Below are positions 7,016 to 16,206 of a stretch of DNA of 44,547 bases, piece by piece (the first letter of the stretch is position 1; each line of letters begins with the position of its first letter). The translations under genes were made by a program, and so were the position numbers. Origin of the DNA: a virus; the IMG/VR virus record IMGVR_UViG_3300013131_000077, positions 1 through 44,547 of that record; one strand, given 5' to 3'. Under the pieces are notes generated by a model. The model did no database searches and was not told the DNA's origin. It saw only the letters and a list, made by a program, of their open reading frames with translations.

Positions 7016-10000
7016 TTATCTTCTCTCCCTGTACTGTCGCTCTCGCTGCTCGATCGCCTCGACGACCTTCTTGGCGATGGTCGCCTCCGACTGACCCGGC
7101 GCGGCGTAGACGTTGACCGTGACCGGGGCCCCCATCTGGCCCGTTGGGCCGTTGTTGCCGGGGCGGTCGGCCCGCGTGGTCCTCGTGTCCCCGTACCGCC
7201 CCCTATACCTCGACTGCGATATGAAGCTCGGCACGTTGCTCGGTGGCACGACGTGCAGGTGCCTGCTCGGGCCGAAGCCGTGGTACTCCGCGAATCCGCC
7301 TATCCTCTGCACCATCCTCATGTACTCGCCCAGATTCTCGCCCGTCAGGTCGTACGCCCTGCCCGCGGCGTGATCCGAGCTGGGGGATCCGAGCATGTCC
7401 GTCCTGTACGAACTGGTGACCTGCCTCTTGCCGGTGAGCATCGAGTTTATTCGGTCGTGCACGTCCATGGTGTTCGAGAGTGCGTCCCCCGGGTGATTTC
7501 CGTGTCCGGGCCCCGCTGCTCCCTTCAGCACGCCTTTGCCTTCTTTTCCGACGAATTTCCCTAGCAATTTCAGCGCTATCTTCCCTGCCGGCGCGCTCAT
7601 GGCCGGCAACAATTTGTGGAGTTTGTATGCGCCCGCTTTGGCGAGGCCTTTCCCGGGACCAAACATGCCGAGCGCGTAGAGGGCGGCCTGCATCGTCCCG
7701 TAACTGATGCCCTTCCTGACGCCCCGTTCCTTGCCAACTTTCATGCTGTCGACCATCATGTTGGCTAGGTCGAGGGGGATGGAGACCATGGCTTGGCTGC
7801 TGGCATATTGCTTGAGGAAACGTGTCGTCCTGCTGTCGTTGGGATTGGGGTGGAGCTGTTTGGGAACGAACATGTCCAAAGCGTGATGATTTATCTTTTT
7901 GAGGGCGCCAGATAGGAAATCCCCGCCTGGAAGTTGTCCGATCGGAAGGATCGGGTTGACGGATGCCGGTCTCCTCGTGTCCCCGATCGCCCTCCTGCGG
8001 GGCGTCCGCGTGTCCCCGACCATCTGCCTGCGGGGCGTCCTCGTGTCTCCGCCCGTATCGACCAGTTTCAACGTGTTGCCATCCACCTGCCACTGGTATT
8101 TCTTCATCTGCGACCACCATTGCGGTGCGTCCCTCGACCCGGGGTCGGTGTTAGAATCCCACGGGTCTTTCAGGGCGTCGGCTATTTCGTTGAGTTTGGT
8201 CAGGGCTTCGCCCTTTATCTCCAACGTTCCCTCGACCGTCGTTATCTTGTTCGCCACCACATCAAAGAGGGTCTTGTCGGTTCCGAGCGCTTGCTGGACC
8301 TTCAATGCCAGCGCGGCGCCGGCCGCGCCGGATTTCCTCAGTCTGTCAATGTCAAACGTGCCATCCTGCTTGAACATCTCGCCCCTGTTAATCAAGTCAA
8401 GGAGGTTCTGCTTTTCTCCCGCCGTAAACTTGTCGCTACCGTAGACGTCACTGAATATGCCCTGGAGCTTGTTCGCCCCGGCCAGGTCCTTCATGACGAA
8501 ACCCTGCTCGGATAGGCCCCCGAGGGCCGATTGCACCGACAGCTTGGAGGTCCCCGACAGGGCGCTTTGGTATCCCTGCCGCGCTATCGCCTCTGCCCCC
8601 GTGTCCCTGAAGGACGCGAGTTGCTCGGGCGTCATTGCTATGCCCGAGAACGTTCCCTCGGAAAAATACTTCAGCTGTTCGAGGCCGAGGAAGGTGTTGT
8701 TCGGGTCGCGCTCTTGAGCCGCCGCGATGTTCTTCCTTGAGAAGTCGGCGAAGTCCTGCAGCGACGCGGATCCACCCAGCTCGAGGAGCCTGTTGTAGGA
8801 CTCGTCGAGCGCCGAGGCGACCGCCCTCTTCCTGATCTCCTCGTCGAAGAGGTTCACCGCCTCGTTCTGGATGTCGCGAATGGCCTGGTTCATTTGATCG
8901 GCCGTCTTCCTCGTCGCCTTGCCGAGCGCGACGATCGTGTCCGTGATGCTCGCCATCGGGTCCCCGAGGTTGACGTTCATCTTGCTCGCGAGCTGCGCCA
9001 CCTCGTCCTCGGTCAGTCCGAGGATCGCCGAAAGCTGCTTCGAGACGTGCGAGTATCTTTCCGCGTAGATTGTCGTCAAATCGCCGGTGCCGAGCCTGTT
9101 CAGATCCTCAGCGGCGACGTTCAGCTTTCCGACGCCGCCCTCGATTCCGAGTTCCTTGGCGCTCCGGGTCCGGTTCATGCGGTAGAGCTTTCCGTCGTCC
9201 CCCCTGTACACGCTCATAGTGGGGTCTTTGAAGCCCTTCAAGATTGAATACGCCTCGTCGAACTTTTCCTCCTTCATGTATTTGTCGGCGAGCACCTTGT
9301 CTTCAACGGACATGAGCCCCATGTCCTGCATCTGCTTGAACCTTGACTGCAGTGCAAGTTTGAAACGTTCTGTACGCTCGATCTGGTTGGTTCTTGTTTT
9401 GCCGGCATAATCGGCTCTGGCCTTCTCGAGTCCCCCAAAATCCAATTCAGAGATGAGTAACTGCTGACGTTTGGACTCCGCGATGCCCGCCTGCCCGGCG
9501 GAGATCGCCTGTCCGCTCGCGTTGCTCCGTTGGACCATCAGTCCGGTCTTGGGGTCTATCATTCCCCCCGCCATGGCCATGGTGAACCTGCCGAGCATCC
9601 TGTTCGCGATGTTCTTGCCCACCCCCCGAGCCTCCTTCATTCTGTTGCTCTTCGCCTTGAAGGCTCCGATCACTCCCCCTATGAGTGCCGAGCCCCCGAT
9701 GATCAGGGTCTTCGCGAGCATGCCGTGGGGACCGGTCATCAGCGGACCGGCTACGTCGACGATCGTCTTGCCGACGGCCATTCCCGCCATGGCGCCGCCG
9801 AGTGCCGCCTTCTTCGTGCTCGTCGACTTCATCAGGCTCAGGCCGCCGGCGACGAGCATTCCGCGTCCGCCGAACATGGCGCCCACGCCGAGGGCGTTGT
9901 TGGCGGCCCCCCTGAGATCCTTGTCGCCGATCTTCTCCGTGATGCCCGTGGACAGGAGCATCCCTCCGGCCATCCCGAGCATCGGGTTGAACAGCTTCCT

Positions 10001-12943
10001 CGCGCTCGCCTGCGCACCCTCGCCGAGCCCGCTGAACTGCGACCTTGTGGCCGCCATGAACTCTTTCCGGCCCAAGGCGCGCCCGGCCTTGGCCTCGGTG
10101 GAGCGGAAGTCCCTGATTCTGGCCCTGATTCTCTCCCTTTGTTCCCTGCGCAGCTGTCTTCGCTGCTCCCGCTCCTCTGCCGTCCCCAACGGTGCTCCGC
10201 CCGGCCCGCTGCCGACGAACGGGCCAGTTGCCGCCTGTCGAGCCTGGACGTTCTGGAGGTTGTCCGCCCTGGACCTGAATTCCCCTGTGACCCTGTCGAC
10301 GTACTTGCCCACACCCGCCTTGTCCTGGTCGAGGAAGTCCTGTAGACCCGCCTGCCTCGCCGCCGTCATTTGGATGCCTGCGTTGGTTTGGAGCAGGTAT
10401 TCGTCGACGGACATGCCCGCCCTCAGCGCCGCTGCTCTCGTCATTCTGCCGGGTCTGGCGATTTGGTTCTCCATGTCCGCGATGTCGGTCCTTAACCTCT
10501 TCCCGCTGAGCATGCTGAAGGCGCTCCTCCTGTTCAGGAGGGCGGTCTCCGTGCCGTCGGCGTTCATGCCCCTCATCTGACCGCCGAAGAAGAAGCGGCG
10601 TAGTCCGGCGTTCCCGTAAGCCAGCTCCCTTCCGCCCTGCATGCGCGACATGTGTTCGGCGGCGGCGTTTTCCCTGGCGGCGGCCAGCATTTGCTGTTGT
10701 TTTTTCGGATTTGATGCCGCGCGAGTGTAAGCCGCCGAAGCCATCACGGCCCGTTCGGCGTTGGAAATCGATGACTGCAGCGCGATGCTGCTTGTCGAGC
10801 CCGCGAGACGACTGCCGGCGCGGAGCTGGTATTGCGAGTACTCGCCCAGGCTGTTGAAGCCGATCCTCTGGCCCGTGGAGTCGTAGACCTGCCTGTCCCC
10901 GCCGATCCCCATCCCGAAGGCGCCGCTCACCGCTCCTTGCCCGGTCATCTGCCTCATCATCGCCTCTTCGTCCGTGCCGTGGACGGTGCGACCCCTCATG
11001 TTCCGCGAGATTATGACGGCCCTCGCAGCTGCCAGCTCCCCGGGGGTCATTCTCCCCCCCATGGCCCCGCCGCGGGAGAACATGCCCCTGTAGCGGGACG
11101 GGCTGAGTATGGCGGGTATGCCGCCGAACAACCTCTCGCTGAAGCCGATGTTCCTCCCCGAGTAGGCCCGCGCCGCGAGCATGGACGACGGGTCGGCGAG
11201 CTCCTTGAGCGAACCGATGTTCCCGCCGCGACGGTAGGCCCTGCGACCCTTGAACGCCGCGAACATCAGGCCCATCGAGACCATCGAGGCGACGCCCGGT
11301 CCCAGGCCGCCGCCGACGGTCCCGCTGGGTCCGCCGCCGGATCCGCCGAAGCCGAGGAACCCCTCCCCGCCCCCGAGCCTCAGGGTTCCTATCCCCTTGA
11401 CGACACCCGAGATCTTCTCGATGAGCGATGCAAGGATGTTGACGACCGAGGTCAGCACCGGCAGCGCCTCGGTGAAGGCGACCTTGAGGGCGGCGAACCA
11501 GTCCCCGATGGCGAAGACGAGCCTCTCCAGCGCGTCGCCCCAGGCGTTGAACTGCTCCTCGTTGTCCTCCGCGAGGTAGCCGAGGGACTCGGCGTTCCTG
11601 CCGAACACTTTGAATATGGCGAATATCGGGCCCTTGAAGGTGTCGGTGATTATCTTTGAGCCGGCCCTGAACTTCTCGAGCGACTGCTTGAACTCGTTGA
11701 ACGCCCTGGTGAACGAGGTGACGGTCCTCTTGAACCAGTCGGAGGCTCCGTTCAGCATCGGCAGGTATTTCCTGACCAGCGTCACCGAGAATCGCTCGAG
11801 CGCGTTTCCTATCGTCGTTATCGCGGGGAACAACTTGTTCTTGCCGAACGCAGAGAACTCAGGCGCGAGCCTCTGGAAGACGTTTCGCACGTTCTTGAAG
11901 AGACCGTCCACCACCCGCTTGACGTCGTTGAGGAACTGCGCGCCGAAGTCCGCGAGGTCCTGCGACAGGGCGACCGTTATCTGCTTGAACTGCGACACGA
12001 GGGTTCCCTTGATCGACCCGAACTCGCCCTTGACTCCGGCCTGGTCGGCCAGGGCGCCGCTAGCCATCGACGCGAGGATGCTCTTGGCGTCCTTCTTCTT
12101 CGACTTCTTTATCGCCTCGGCGAACTCCTTGCTGACCCCGGTCGCGGCCGTGCTCGCCTTGCCGGTTACCTTGCCCTCCTTCTGCAGTATCGCGACGAAG
12201 TTCGCCATCGCCTGGAACGACTTGCCGACGTCCCCGGACCTGGCGGTGAAGTCCATGGACCCCGATATGGCCTTGGTCTGCGCGGCGGTGATCCTCCCCT
12301 GCTGCGACATCGCCTTGTATGCCTGGGTCAGTTGTGCTACGCCCATCGTCGCCAGCGTCGTGTCCGCCGTGAGGTTCCTCATGGCCGCTCCAGCCGCGTT
12401 CGTGGCGTCGCCGTAGATCGTCGCGCCCTTGTACTGCCACGCCGCGCCGGCCGCGTTGAACTCCTTGAAGGCCGCCGCCGCGGCGCCCGCCGCCACGGCG
12501 ACTGTGGCAAGCGCCGCGCCTGTGAGGCCGAGGGTTATGTTGTACCCCTTGACCGCGTACCGACCGAGCTTGAAGGCGAGGTTGACCGATGCGAGCGTCG
12601 CCGCGGTTATCACGAACTCGGCGACCAGGGCTATCAGCTGTATGAGCAGGAAGCGCGAGGACTTGGCGAACCCCTTCATCAGCTTGTCCTTGACGGACAG
12701 TTGCCTTGAGAACCTCCTGCCGGATTGCTCGAGGTGGGTGAAGCGCTTCTTCATGGCCGCCAACGGCTCGTCCGCGCTGCGCGCCGTCCTCTCGAACCTT
12801 CTGGTTGTTGTGTTCAACCCGCCGGTCGCGTCGTTGGCCCTTTCCACGGCGGCCTCGAAGGCGGTGAGCTCGCCGATGACCTGCGCCATGTCGCGCCTGT
12901 TGGCCTCGAAATCTATGCGTATTGTGACTATTTCGTCGGGCAA
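7016..12943 (-). CDS. Tape measure protein with C-terminal M15-like peptidase domain
   Basis: This 1975-residue protein starts at TTG (12941-12943) with GGGAG six bases upstream, directly downstream of the two tail chaperone frames. The N-terminus is helical and coiled-coil-like, followed by hydrophobic helices at about residues 95-160 (FLLIQLIALVAEFVITAATLASVNLAF; TGAALATVAVAAGAAAAAF), typical of tape measures that set tail length and enter the membrane. More Gly/Ala-rich hydrophobic stretches occur around residues 1025-1115. Near the C-terminus, H1858, D1865 and the H1895-L-H1897 pair form the zinc-ligand pattern of M15 / VanY-type peptidases (SDHAAGRAYDL ... RHLHVV). A tandem GDTRTPRR motif lies around residues 1630-1660. 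Tape measures with cell-wall peptidase ends help the tube through peptidoglycan. Confidence 0.93.
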   Translation of the reverse strand: MPDEIVTIRIDFEANRRDMAQVIGELTAFEAAVERANDATGGLNTTTRRFERTARSADEPLAAMKKRFTHLEQSGRRFSRQLSVKDKLMKGFAKSSRFLLIQLIALVAEFVITAATLASVNLAFKLGRYAVKGYNITLGLTGAALATVAVAAGAAAAAFKEFNAAGAAWQYKGATIYGDATNAAGAAMRNLTADTTLATMGVAQLTQAYKAMSQQGRITAAQTKAISGSMDFTARSGDVGKSFQAMANFVAILQKEGKVTGKASTAATGVSKEFAEAIKKSKKKDAKSILASMASGALADQAGVKGEFGSIKGTLVSQFKQITVALSQDLADFGAQFLNDVKRVVDGLFKNVRNVFQRLAPEFSAFGKNKLFPAITTIGNALERFSVTLVRKYLPMLNGASDWFKRTVTSFTRAFNEFKQSLEKFRAGSKIITDTFKGPIFAIFKVFGRNAESLGYLAEDNEEQFNAWGDALERLVFAIGDWFAALKVAFTEALPVLTSVVNILASLIEKISGVVKGIGTLRLGGGEGFLGFGGSGGGPSGTVGGGLGPGVASMVSMGLMFAAFKGRRAYRRGGNIGSLKELADPSSMLAARAYSGRNIGFSERLFGGIPAILSPSRYRGMFSRGGAMGGRMTPGELAAARAVIISRNMRGRTVHGTDEEAMMRQMTGQGAVSGAFGMGIGGDRQVYDSTGQRIGFNSLGEYSQYQLRAGSRLAGSTSSIALQSSISNAERAVMASAAYTRAASNPKKQQQMLAAARENAAAEHMSRMQGGRELAYGNAGLRRFFFGGQMRGMNADGTETALLNRRSAFSMLSGKRLRTDIADMENQIARPGRMTRAAALRAGMSVDEYLLQTNAGIQMTAARQAGLQDFLDQDKAGVGKYVDRVTGEFRSRADNLQNVQARQAATGPFVGSGPGGAPLGTAEEREQRRQLRREQRERIRARIRDFRSTEAKAGRALGRKEFMAATRSQFSGLGEGAQASARKLFNPMLGMAGGMLLSTGITEKIGDKDLRGAANNALGVGAMFGGRGMLVAGGLSLMKSTSTKKAALGGAMAGMAVGKTIVDVAGPLMTGPHGMLAKTLIIGGSALIGGVIGAFKAKSNRMKEARGVGKNIANRMLGRFTMAMAGGMIDPKTGLMVQRSNASGQAISAGQAGIAESKRQQLLISELDFGGLEKARADYAGKTRTNQIERTERFKLALQSRFKQMQDMGLMSVEDKVLADKYMKEEKFDEAYSILKGFKDPTMSVYRGDDGKLYRMNRTRSAKELGIEGGVGKLNVAAEDLNRLGTGDLTTIYAERYSHVSKQLSAILGLTEDEVAQLASKMNVNLGDPMASITDTIVALGKATRKTADQMNQAIRDIQNEAVNLFDEEIRKRAVASALDESYNRLLELGGSASLQDFADFSRKNIAAAQERDPNNTFLGLEQLKYFSEGTFSGIAMTPEQLASFRDTGAEAIARQGYQSALSGTSKLSVQSALGGLSEQGFVMKDLAGANKLQGIFSDVYGSDKFTAGEKQNLLDLINRGEMFKQDGTFDIDRLRKSGAAGAALALKVQQALGTDKTLFDVVANKITTVEGTLEIKGEALTKLNEIADALKDPWDSNTDPGSRDAPQWWSQMKKYQWQVDGNTLKLVDTGGDTRTPRRQMVGDTRTPRRRAIGDTRRPASVNPILPIGQLPGGDFLSGALKKINHHALDMFVPKQLHPNPNDSRTTRFLKQYASSQAMVSIPLDLANMMVDSMKVGKERGVRKGISYGTMQAALYALGMFGPGKGLAKAGAYKLHKLLPAMSAPAGKIALKLLGKFVGKEGKGVLKGAAGPGHGNHPGDALSNTMDVHDRINSMLTGKRQVTSSYRTDMLGSPSSDHAAGRAYDLTGENLGEYMRMVQRIGGFAEYHGFGPSRHLHVVPPSNVPSFISQSRYRGRYGDTRTTRADRPGNNGPTGQMGAPVTVNVYAAPGQSEATIAKKVVEAIEQRERQYRERR
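7225..7480 (-). other. M15/VanY-like peptidase domain inside tape measure
   Basis: Within the tape measure, residues about 1822-1907 contain a substrate-region segment (VTSSYRTDMLGSPSSDH), then HxxGxAxD (H1858, D1865), then RHLHVV (H1895/H1897). This order of ligands, His-x(6)-Asp followed about 30 residues later by HxH, is the signature of M15 zinc peptidases such as D-Ala-D-Ala carboxypeptidases and phage L-Ala-D-Glu endolysins. The glutamate base usually found a few residues before HxH is not obvious: the nearest is FAEYHGFGPSRHLH, which does contain E and is plausible. Activity is inferred, not shown. Confidence 0.8.
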
Positions 12944-12973
12944 GATCGGCTCCCAGCAATCGGGCTTCCCGGA

Positions 12974-13659
12974 CTAGCCAGAGTTCTCCGCTTCTTTTCG
13001 TTCCCTCTCGCGGTCCGCAGATATAACTTTAGCACAGGCGTACCTCACGACCCACTCGTCCAGCGGCGAGTCGAGCAACCTGACCGGGTCGGTCCCCCAG
13101 AGCTCTCCTAATCGAGCGGCGGCCATTACGCGGTTGTCTTCCGACAACTCCTCGATTAGTTCTTCGTAGGGTTTTCCGTTGCCTCGGCCTGGATCGTGTC
13201 GCCGAACCCGCAGGCGTCGATGATCGCCAGCGCGGCGGCCTCGACGTGCGCGTCGATTCCGAAGAATTTCTGCACCGCGTCAGGGATCGCCCTGTCTGTG
13301 CCGGTCATGTCGAGTATCGGCTTGGATGCGAACCCGACCGGCCACGAGTCGTCGAGGACCTCCTGGCCCTGGAAGAAGACGCCCTTGGTCGCGTGACCGA
13401 CGACGGTGCATGCGAACTTGGTTGAGTCAAGACCCTTTTGCGTCTCGCTGCCGCACTGCTTCTGCCAGTTGCGGATCTGCGCCTGCGTGAGGTTTGGGCT
13501 GACGAGGAGCTTGACCCCCGGTCGCTCCGGCACCTCGATGAACACGTTGGGTCTCTCGACCTTCTTCGCGATGACCGCCTTGAGCTGGTCCAGCAGGGTC
13601 GGCTCTTCGGCCTTGCCCGCGGTGACTTGTGGTGTGATTTTTGGTGTGTTTTCGTCCAT
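12974..13659 (-). CDS. Tail assembly chaperone, frameshifted long form (GT-like)
   Basis: The long product uses the start of the 167-aa chaperone (13659) and shifts -1 at AAACCCT (13168-13174). It then reads a second frame to TAG at 12974-12976, giving about 228 residues. The extension begins KPYEELIEELSEDNRVMAAARLG and continues ELWGTDPVRLLDSPLDEWVV, then a charged tail (SADREREERK-type), which has the protein-like character expected of the T part and has no start codon with a ribosome site of its own. Its location between tube and tape measure is that of lambda G/GT-type chaperones. The slip direction and site are inferred from the sequence. Coordinates include the short form. Confidence 0.75.
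13156..13659 (-). CDS. Tail assembly chaperone, short form (G-like)
   Basis: This 167-residue protein lies between the tail tube and tape measure. It begins with an acidic, Thr-rich N-terminus, then 'LLDQLKAVIAKKVERPNVFIEVPERPGVKLLVSPNLTQAQIRNW', a pattern typical of actinophage tail assembly chaperones ('a.p.r.gl.v.f....t..el..w...'). Its end (AEATENPTKN) coincides with the slippery heptamer that gives access to the downstream -1 frame. These proteins coat the tape measure during tail assembly and are absent from the mature tail. The ATG at 13657-13659 has only a weak AGG ribosome site. Confidence 0.85.
   Translation of the reverse strand: MDENTPKITPQVTAGKAEEPTLLDQLKAVIAKKVERPNVFIEVPERPGVKLLVSPNLTQAQIRNWQKQCGSETQKGLDSTKFACTVVGHATKGVFFQGQEVLDDSWPVGFASKPILDMTGTDRAIPDAVQKFFGIDAHVEAAALAIIDACGFGDTIQAEATENPTKN
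13168..13174 (-). other. Probable -1 ribosomal frameshift site AAACCCT
   Basis: On the minus strand the zero frame reads A AAC CCT, a perfect X XXY YYZ heptamer (XXX = AAA, YYY = CCC). It lies nine bases before the zero-frame TAA at 13156-13158. Slipping back one base enters an open frame of 65 codons that looks like real protein. An overlapping GGAAAAC (13172-13178) is a weaker alternative slip site. The position is what is expected for the tail chaperone G/GT frameshift. Confidence 0.7.
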
Positions 13660-13754
13660 GACGACAACCTAGCGCGTCGGATCCGTTGGCGGCGCAACCC
13701 CCCGACGATTTACGGGGCTGCTTTATTATCTAGGGTAATTGAACCGGGGAACGC

Positions 13755-14201
13755 CTACGCCTGGATGTTCAGCGGAACGGGTCCGCCCTGGATGGCGAAG
13801 GTCATGGCGTAGGTGGCCGGCGCCCCCGACGACGCGTCGCCGTCCGGCTCGGTGAGCCCGACGAGAAGGGCGTTGTTGTACTGCCTGTCGGCCTTCTGCT
13901 CCTCGAGGTCGCAGTTGACCTTGTGGATGTAGATGTTGTAGAAGATCCTGCCTATGTGCTGGCGGGCGACGTTCAGGTGCACCCTGTCCGCGTCGTCGTA
14001 GTGCCTCGTCAGGGTGATGTCCCCGACCTCGGATGGGGCGCAGAGGAGTTCGGGGAACTTGCCCTGTCCCACGTAGATCTTCTCCACGGCGGCCGTGATC
14101 TCACCGCCGGACACTTGGGCAAAGAAGTTCTGGAATGCCGGGGCGATCGTGCCGATCGGCTCAAGCTTCGCCAGTATCTGTCGTTGCGTGTATTTTGCCA
14201 T
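13755..14201 (-). CDS. Tail tube protein
   Basis: This 148-residue protein lies directly after the tail sheath with a GGAGG ribosome site before the ATG. It has the pattern of contractile-tail tube proteins: an N-terminal helix (YTQRQILAKLEPIGTIAPAFQNFFAQVSGGEI), then beta strands (EKIYVGQGKFPELLCAPSEVGDITLTRHYDDA), a stretch HLNVARQHIGRIFYNIYIHKVNCDL, and a C-terminal strand 'YAMTFAIQGGPVPLNIQA'. Strands of this kind form the inner tube through which DNA passes. Length (about 150) and the sheath-tube-chaperone-tape order fit the family. A 95-base gap follows before the chaperone gene. Confidence 0.9.
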   Translation of the reverse strand: MAKYTQRQILAKLEPIGTIAPAFQNFFAQVSGGEITAAVEKIYVGQGKFPELLCAPSEVGDITLTRHYDDADRVHLNVARQHIGRIFYNIYIHKVNCDLEEQKADRQYNNALLVGLTEPDGDASSGAPATYAMTFAIQGGPVPLNIQA

Positions 14202-14216
14202 GATTTAGTCCTCCGA

Positions 14217-15677
14217 CTAGGCTAGTGATGACGTGATGTTGGACTTGGAAATCTCGACCTCGATCGTCTCACCGATGGACGAGATCCTGACTCCGACCCT
14301 CGCCTTGACCGTCCCGGTGGCGAGTTGGGTGACTGGGTTCAGTTGCGCGTTGACCGTCACCTTGTAGCCCGGGTCCAGTTGCTTGCCGGAGGCGAGGAAC
14401 TTGGGGAACAGCGCGCCTGCCGTCGCCAGCGGGTCGAGGATGCCGTAGAGCACCGACTCCACCTCGGCGAACAACGATCCGCGGCCGTCGATGACGCTGA
14501 ACACGAGTCGCTCCAGTCTCTCCTCGGCCTGCGAGGTGATGTAGTTCAGTACCTCCCTGGCCGTGATGAACCTGAAGTTTTCCGTGTCGGCGGAGGCCGA
14601 CCTCGCACCGTAGATCCTGACGTCGTCTCCGATGACCCTGATCGGGTTCACGAAGCCGTCGTTGAGCGTGTTGGATTCCGCCCCGGTGACCGTGTGATAC
14701 GTCCCGAGGGCGAAGGATGAGTTGGTCAGCGATCCGGCGTACGCGGTCCACGGGCCGAGCTCGTTGTGCAGCTTCGCCCTCTTCGCGGCGACGAAACCCT
14801 CGCACGGGACGGAGAGGACGAGGCCGTTCCTCGTGATCTTGACCCACGGGTAGTAGAAGGCGGCGTGTTCGGCGCCCTCGTACTCGCTGTGCTCGGTTGC
14901 TTCCGTCACCGATTCCGCAACGGTGTTTTCCCTGTCGAATCCGAGGAGGGCGATCCTGTGGGTTTCCACGGCGTGATCGGTGAGTCCCTCCCAGATGGTC
15001 GTGCCATACAGACCGGGCAGGCAGACCGATCCGGTGCCGAGCGTGTTGGTGAATGCGTCGAGCGCCGCCACGTATTGCGCCGAGGTTGGCGCATTACCCG
15101 GGACACCACCCGAGAACGACACTTCCGCCGCCACGGCTGGAATTCCCGTTCCGACACCGGCAGCCGCCGTCACGTAGAGCGAGGCCACGGCGCTGTTGTT
15201 GATCTCCTCGACCGCGTCCTCTTTGTTCGTGAGCACCGGGGTCGAGTAGACGACCACGTCGTCGAGCAGGATCCTGATCCTGAAAGTCGAGCCGACCGTC
15301 GGCTGCGTCACCTCGGCCGTGAGCTGGTCGTTGGCCCAGGTTCCCTCGCCCGATGCGGTGAGGGTGATGACGGCCGCGGGCGTTGACGCGGCGTTGTTCA
15401 GATTTGCCGTCGCGGCCGCCGCGAGTGACCCGATCGCCCTCGAAACGTAGGCCCTTGAGCCTCCCTCCTCGAAGAAGGTCTGGAGCGTTTGGTGGACGTA
15501 TCCACTAGATGTGTAGCCCCCGTAGATGTCCTCGAATTGGTCGAGGCTCTGAACCAGGAACGCAGATCCCTCTGGTCCGCGGGTTGTCACACCGGCGACG
15601 AAGAGCGTTGAAGTTGGCGAGATTGTCAGCGTTGACGGACCGGTGACTACCGATGTCGTTAGGATTACTCCAGGCAT
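14217..15677 (-). CDS. Tail sheath protein
   Basis: This 486-residue protein has the sheath hallmarks: an N-terminal arm beginning MPGVILTTSVVTGPS, then 'STLFVAGVTTRGPEGSAFLVQSLDQFEDIYGGYT' and 'SRAYVSRAIGS', a C-terminal region 'FRFITAREVLNYITSQAEERLERLVFSVIDGRGSLFAEVESVL', and a final strand-rich section 'YKVTVNAQLNPVTQLATGTVKARVGVRISSIGETIEVEI'. Sheath subunits wrap the tube and contract to drive it into the cell. A CGGAGG ribosome site lies a few bases upstream. It follows an AT-rich gap of about 80 bases with a promoter-like sequence, as expected for a highly expressed gene. Confidence 0.95.
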   Translation of the reverse strand: MPGVILTTSVVTGPSTLTISPTSTLFVAGVTTRGPEGSAFLVQSLDQFEDIYGGYTSSGYVHQTLQTFFEEGGSRAYVSRAIGSLAAAATANLNNAASTPAAVITLTASGEGTWANDQLTAEVTQPTVGSTFRIRILLDDVVVYSTPVLTNKEDAVEEINNSAVASLYVTAAAGVGTGIPAVAAEVSFSGGVPGNAPTSAQYVAALDAFTNTLGTGSVCLPGLYGTTIWEGLTDHAVETHRIALLGFDRENTVAESVTEATEHSEYEGAEHAAFYYPWVKITRNGLVLSVPCEGFVAAKRAKLHNELGPWTAYAGSLTNSSFALGTYHTVTGAESNTLNDGFVNPIRVIGDDVRIYGARSASADTENFRFITAREVLNYITSQAEERLERLVFSVIDGRGSLFAEVESVLYGILDPLATAGALFPKFLASGKQLDPGYKVTVNAQLNPVTQLATGTVKARVGVRISSIGETIEVEISKSNITSSLA

Positions 15678-15714
15678 TTACGATCCTCCGATGCGGGGGT
15701 TTTGTTCACTACGA

Positions 15715-15741
15715 ATAATAGCATTCGGACTGCTTTGTAAG
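15715..15741 (-). promoter_or_regulatory. Candidate promoter ahead of tail sheath
   Basis: In the AT-rich gap before the sheath gene the minus strand reads CTTACA (15736-15741), 15 bases, then TATTAT (15715-15720), preceded by TGC as an extended -10. Spacing is short, so the match rests mainly on the extended -10. A separate late promoter for the sheath would be sensible given the copy number required. No terminator is visible upstream. Confidence 0.35.
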
Positions 15742-15756
15742 TTACACGTTTTGAAA

Positions 15757-16206
15757 TTAGCCATTTTTATGGTCGCTGGGCGCCGCTGGCCGGACCGCGT
15801 CCGACGGGGAATCGACTCCGATTTCTGAAGAGGTTGGTTTATCCAGTGCCTCGCCTGTCGCCGCTGCCTTTCGCGGCGACTCAACTGCTGGCCGCTTGTC
15901 AGAAACGACGGGGGCAACAGAGGCCTCTTCCGAGGGCTTGGATTTTGGGGCAGCCTTCTTCTTGGGCGTCTCGTTTCCGCCCTCGCCCGTTTGTGCGCCG
16001 TTCAATTCTAGGAGAGAACCCCTGGAGATGGCCTTTTTGACGGAGCTGCACGATTTGACGACGTATGCCCTATCCCCGGGCAGGAGCCAGTCGCCATCGT
16101 CGCTGGCGAGCACCGCCGTAGAAGTGCGGTTGATCACCAGCACATGGCCTGGTTCGGCGGGGAGGCTGTCACCGTCCGCATCGTTTAGCAAGATGAATTT
16201 TTTCAT
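15757..16206 (-). CDS. Hypothetical protein with disordered Pro/Lys/Ala-rich tail
   Basis: This 149-residue protein precedes the tail sheath. Residues 1-70 form a small ordered domain (KKFILLNDADGDSLPAEPG then LVINRTSTAVLASDDGDWLLPGDRAYVVKSCSSVKKAI). The rest is low complexity and probably disordered, with KKKAAPKSKPSEE, then alternating Ala, Pro, Ser and Asp. GGAGG lies seven bases before ATG, and the upstream gene's TAA directly abuts the ATG. Actinophages often carry a gene of this size and style between tail terminator and sheath, without known function. A neck or tail-completion role is inference from position. Confidence 0.75.
   Translation of the reverse strand: MKKFILLNDADGDSLPAEPGHVLVINRTSTAVLASDDGDWLLPGDRAYVVKSCSSVKKAISRGSLLELNGAQTGEGGNETPKKKAAPKSKPSEEASVAPVVSDKRPAVESPRKAAATGEALDKPTSSEIGVDSPSDAVRPAAPSDHKNG

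Noticed and set aside
13700-13717. CCCCG-loop-CGGGG hairpin between tail tube and chaperone
   Set aside because: The stem is only five base pairs and on the minus strand, where the genes run, no U-tract follows, so I do not call it a terminator.
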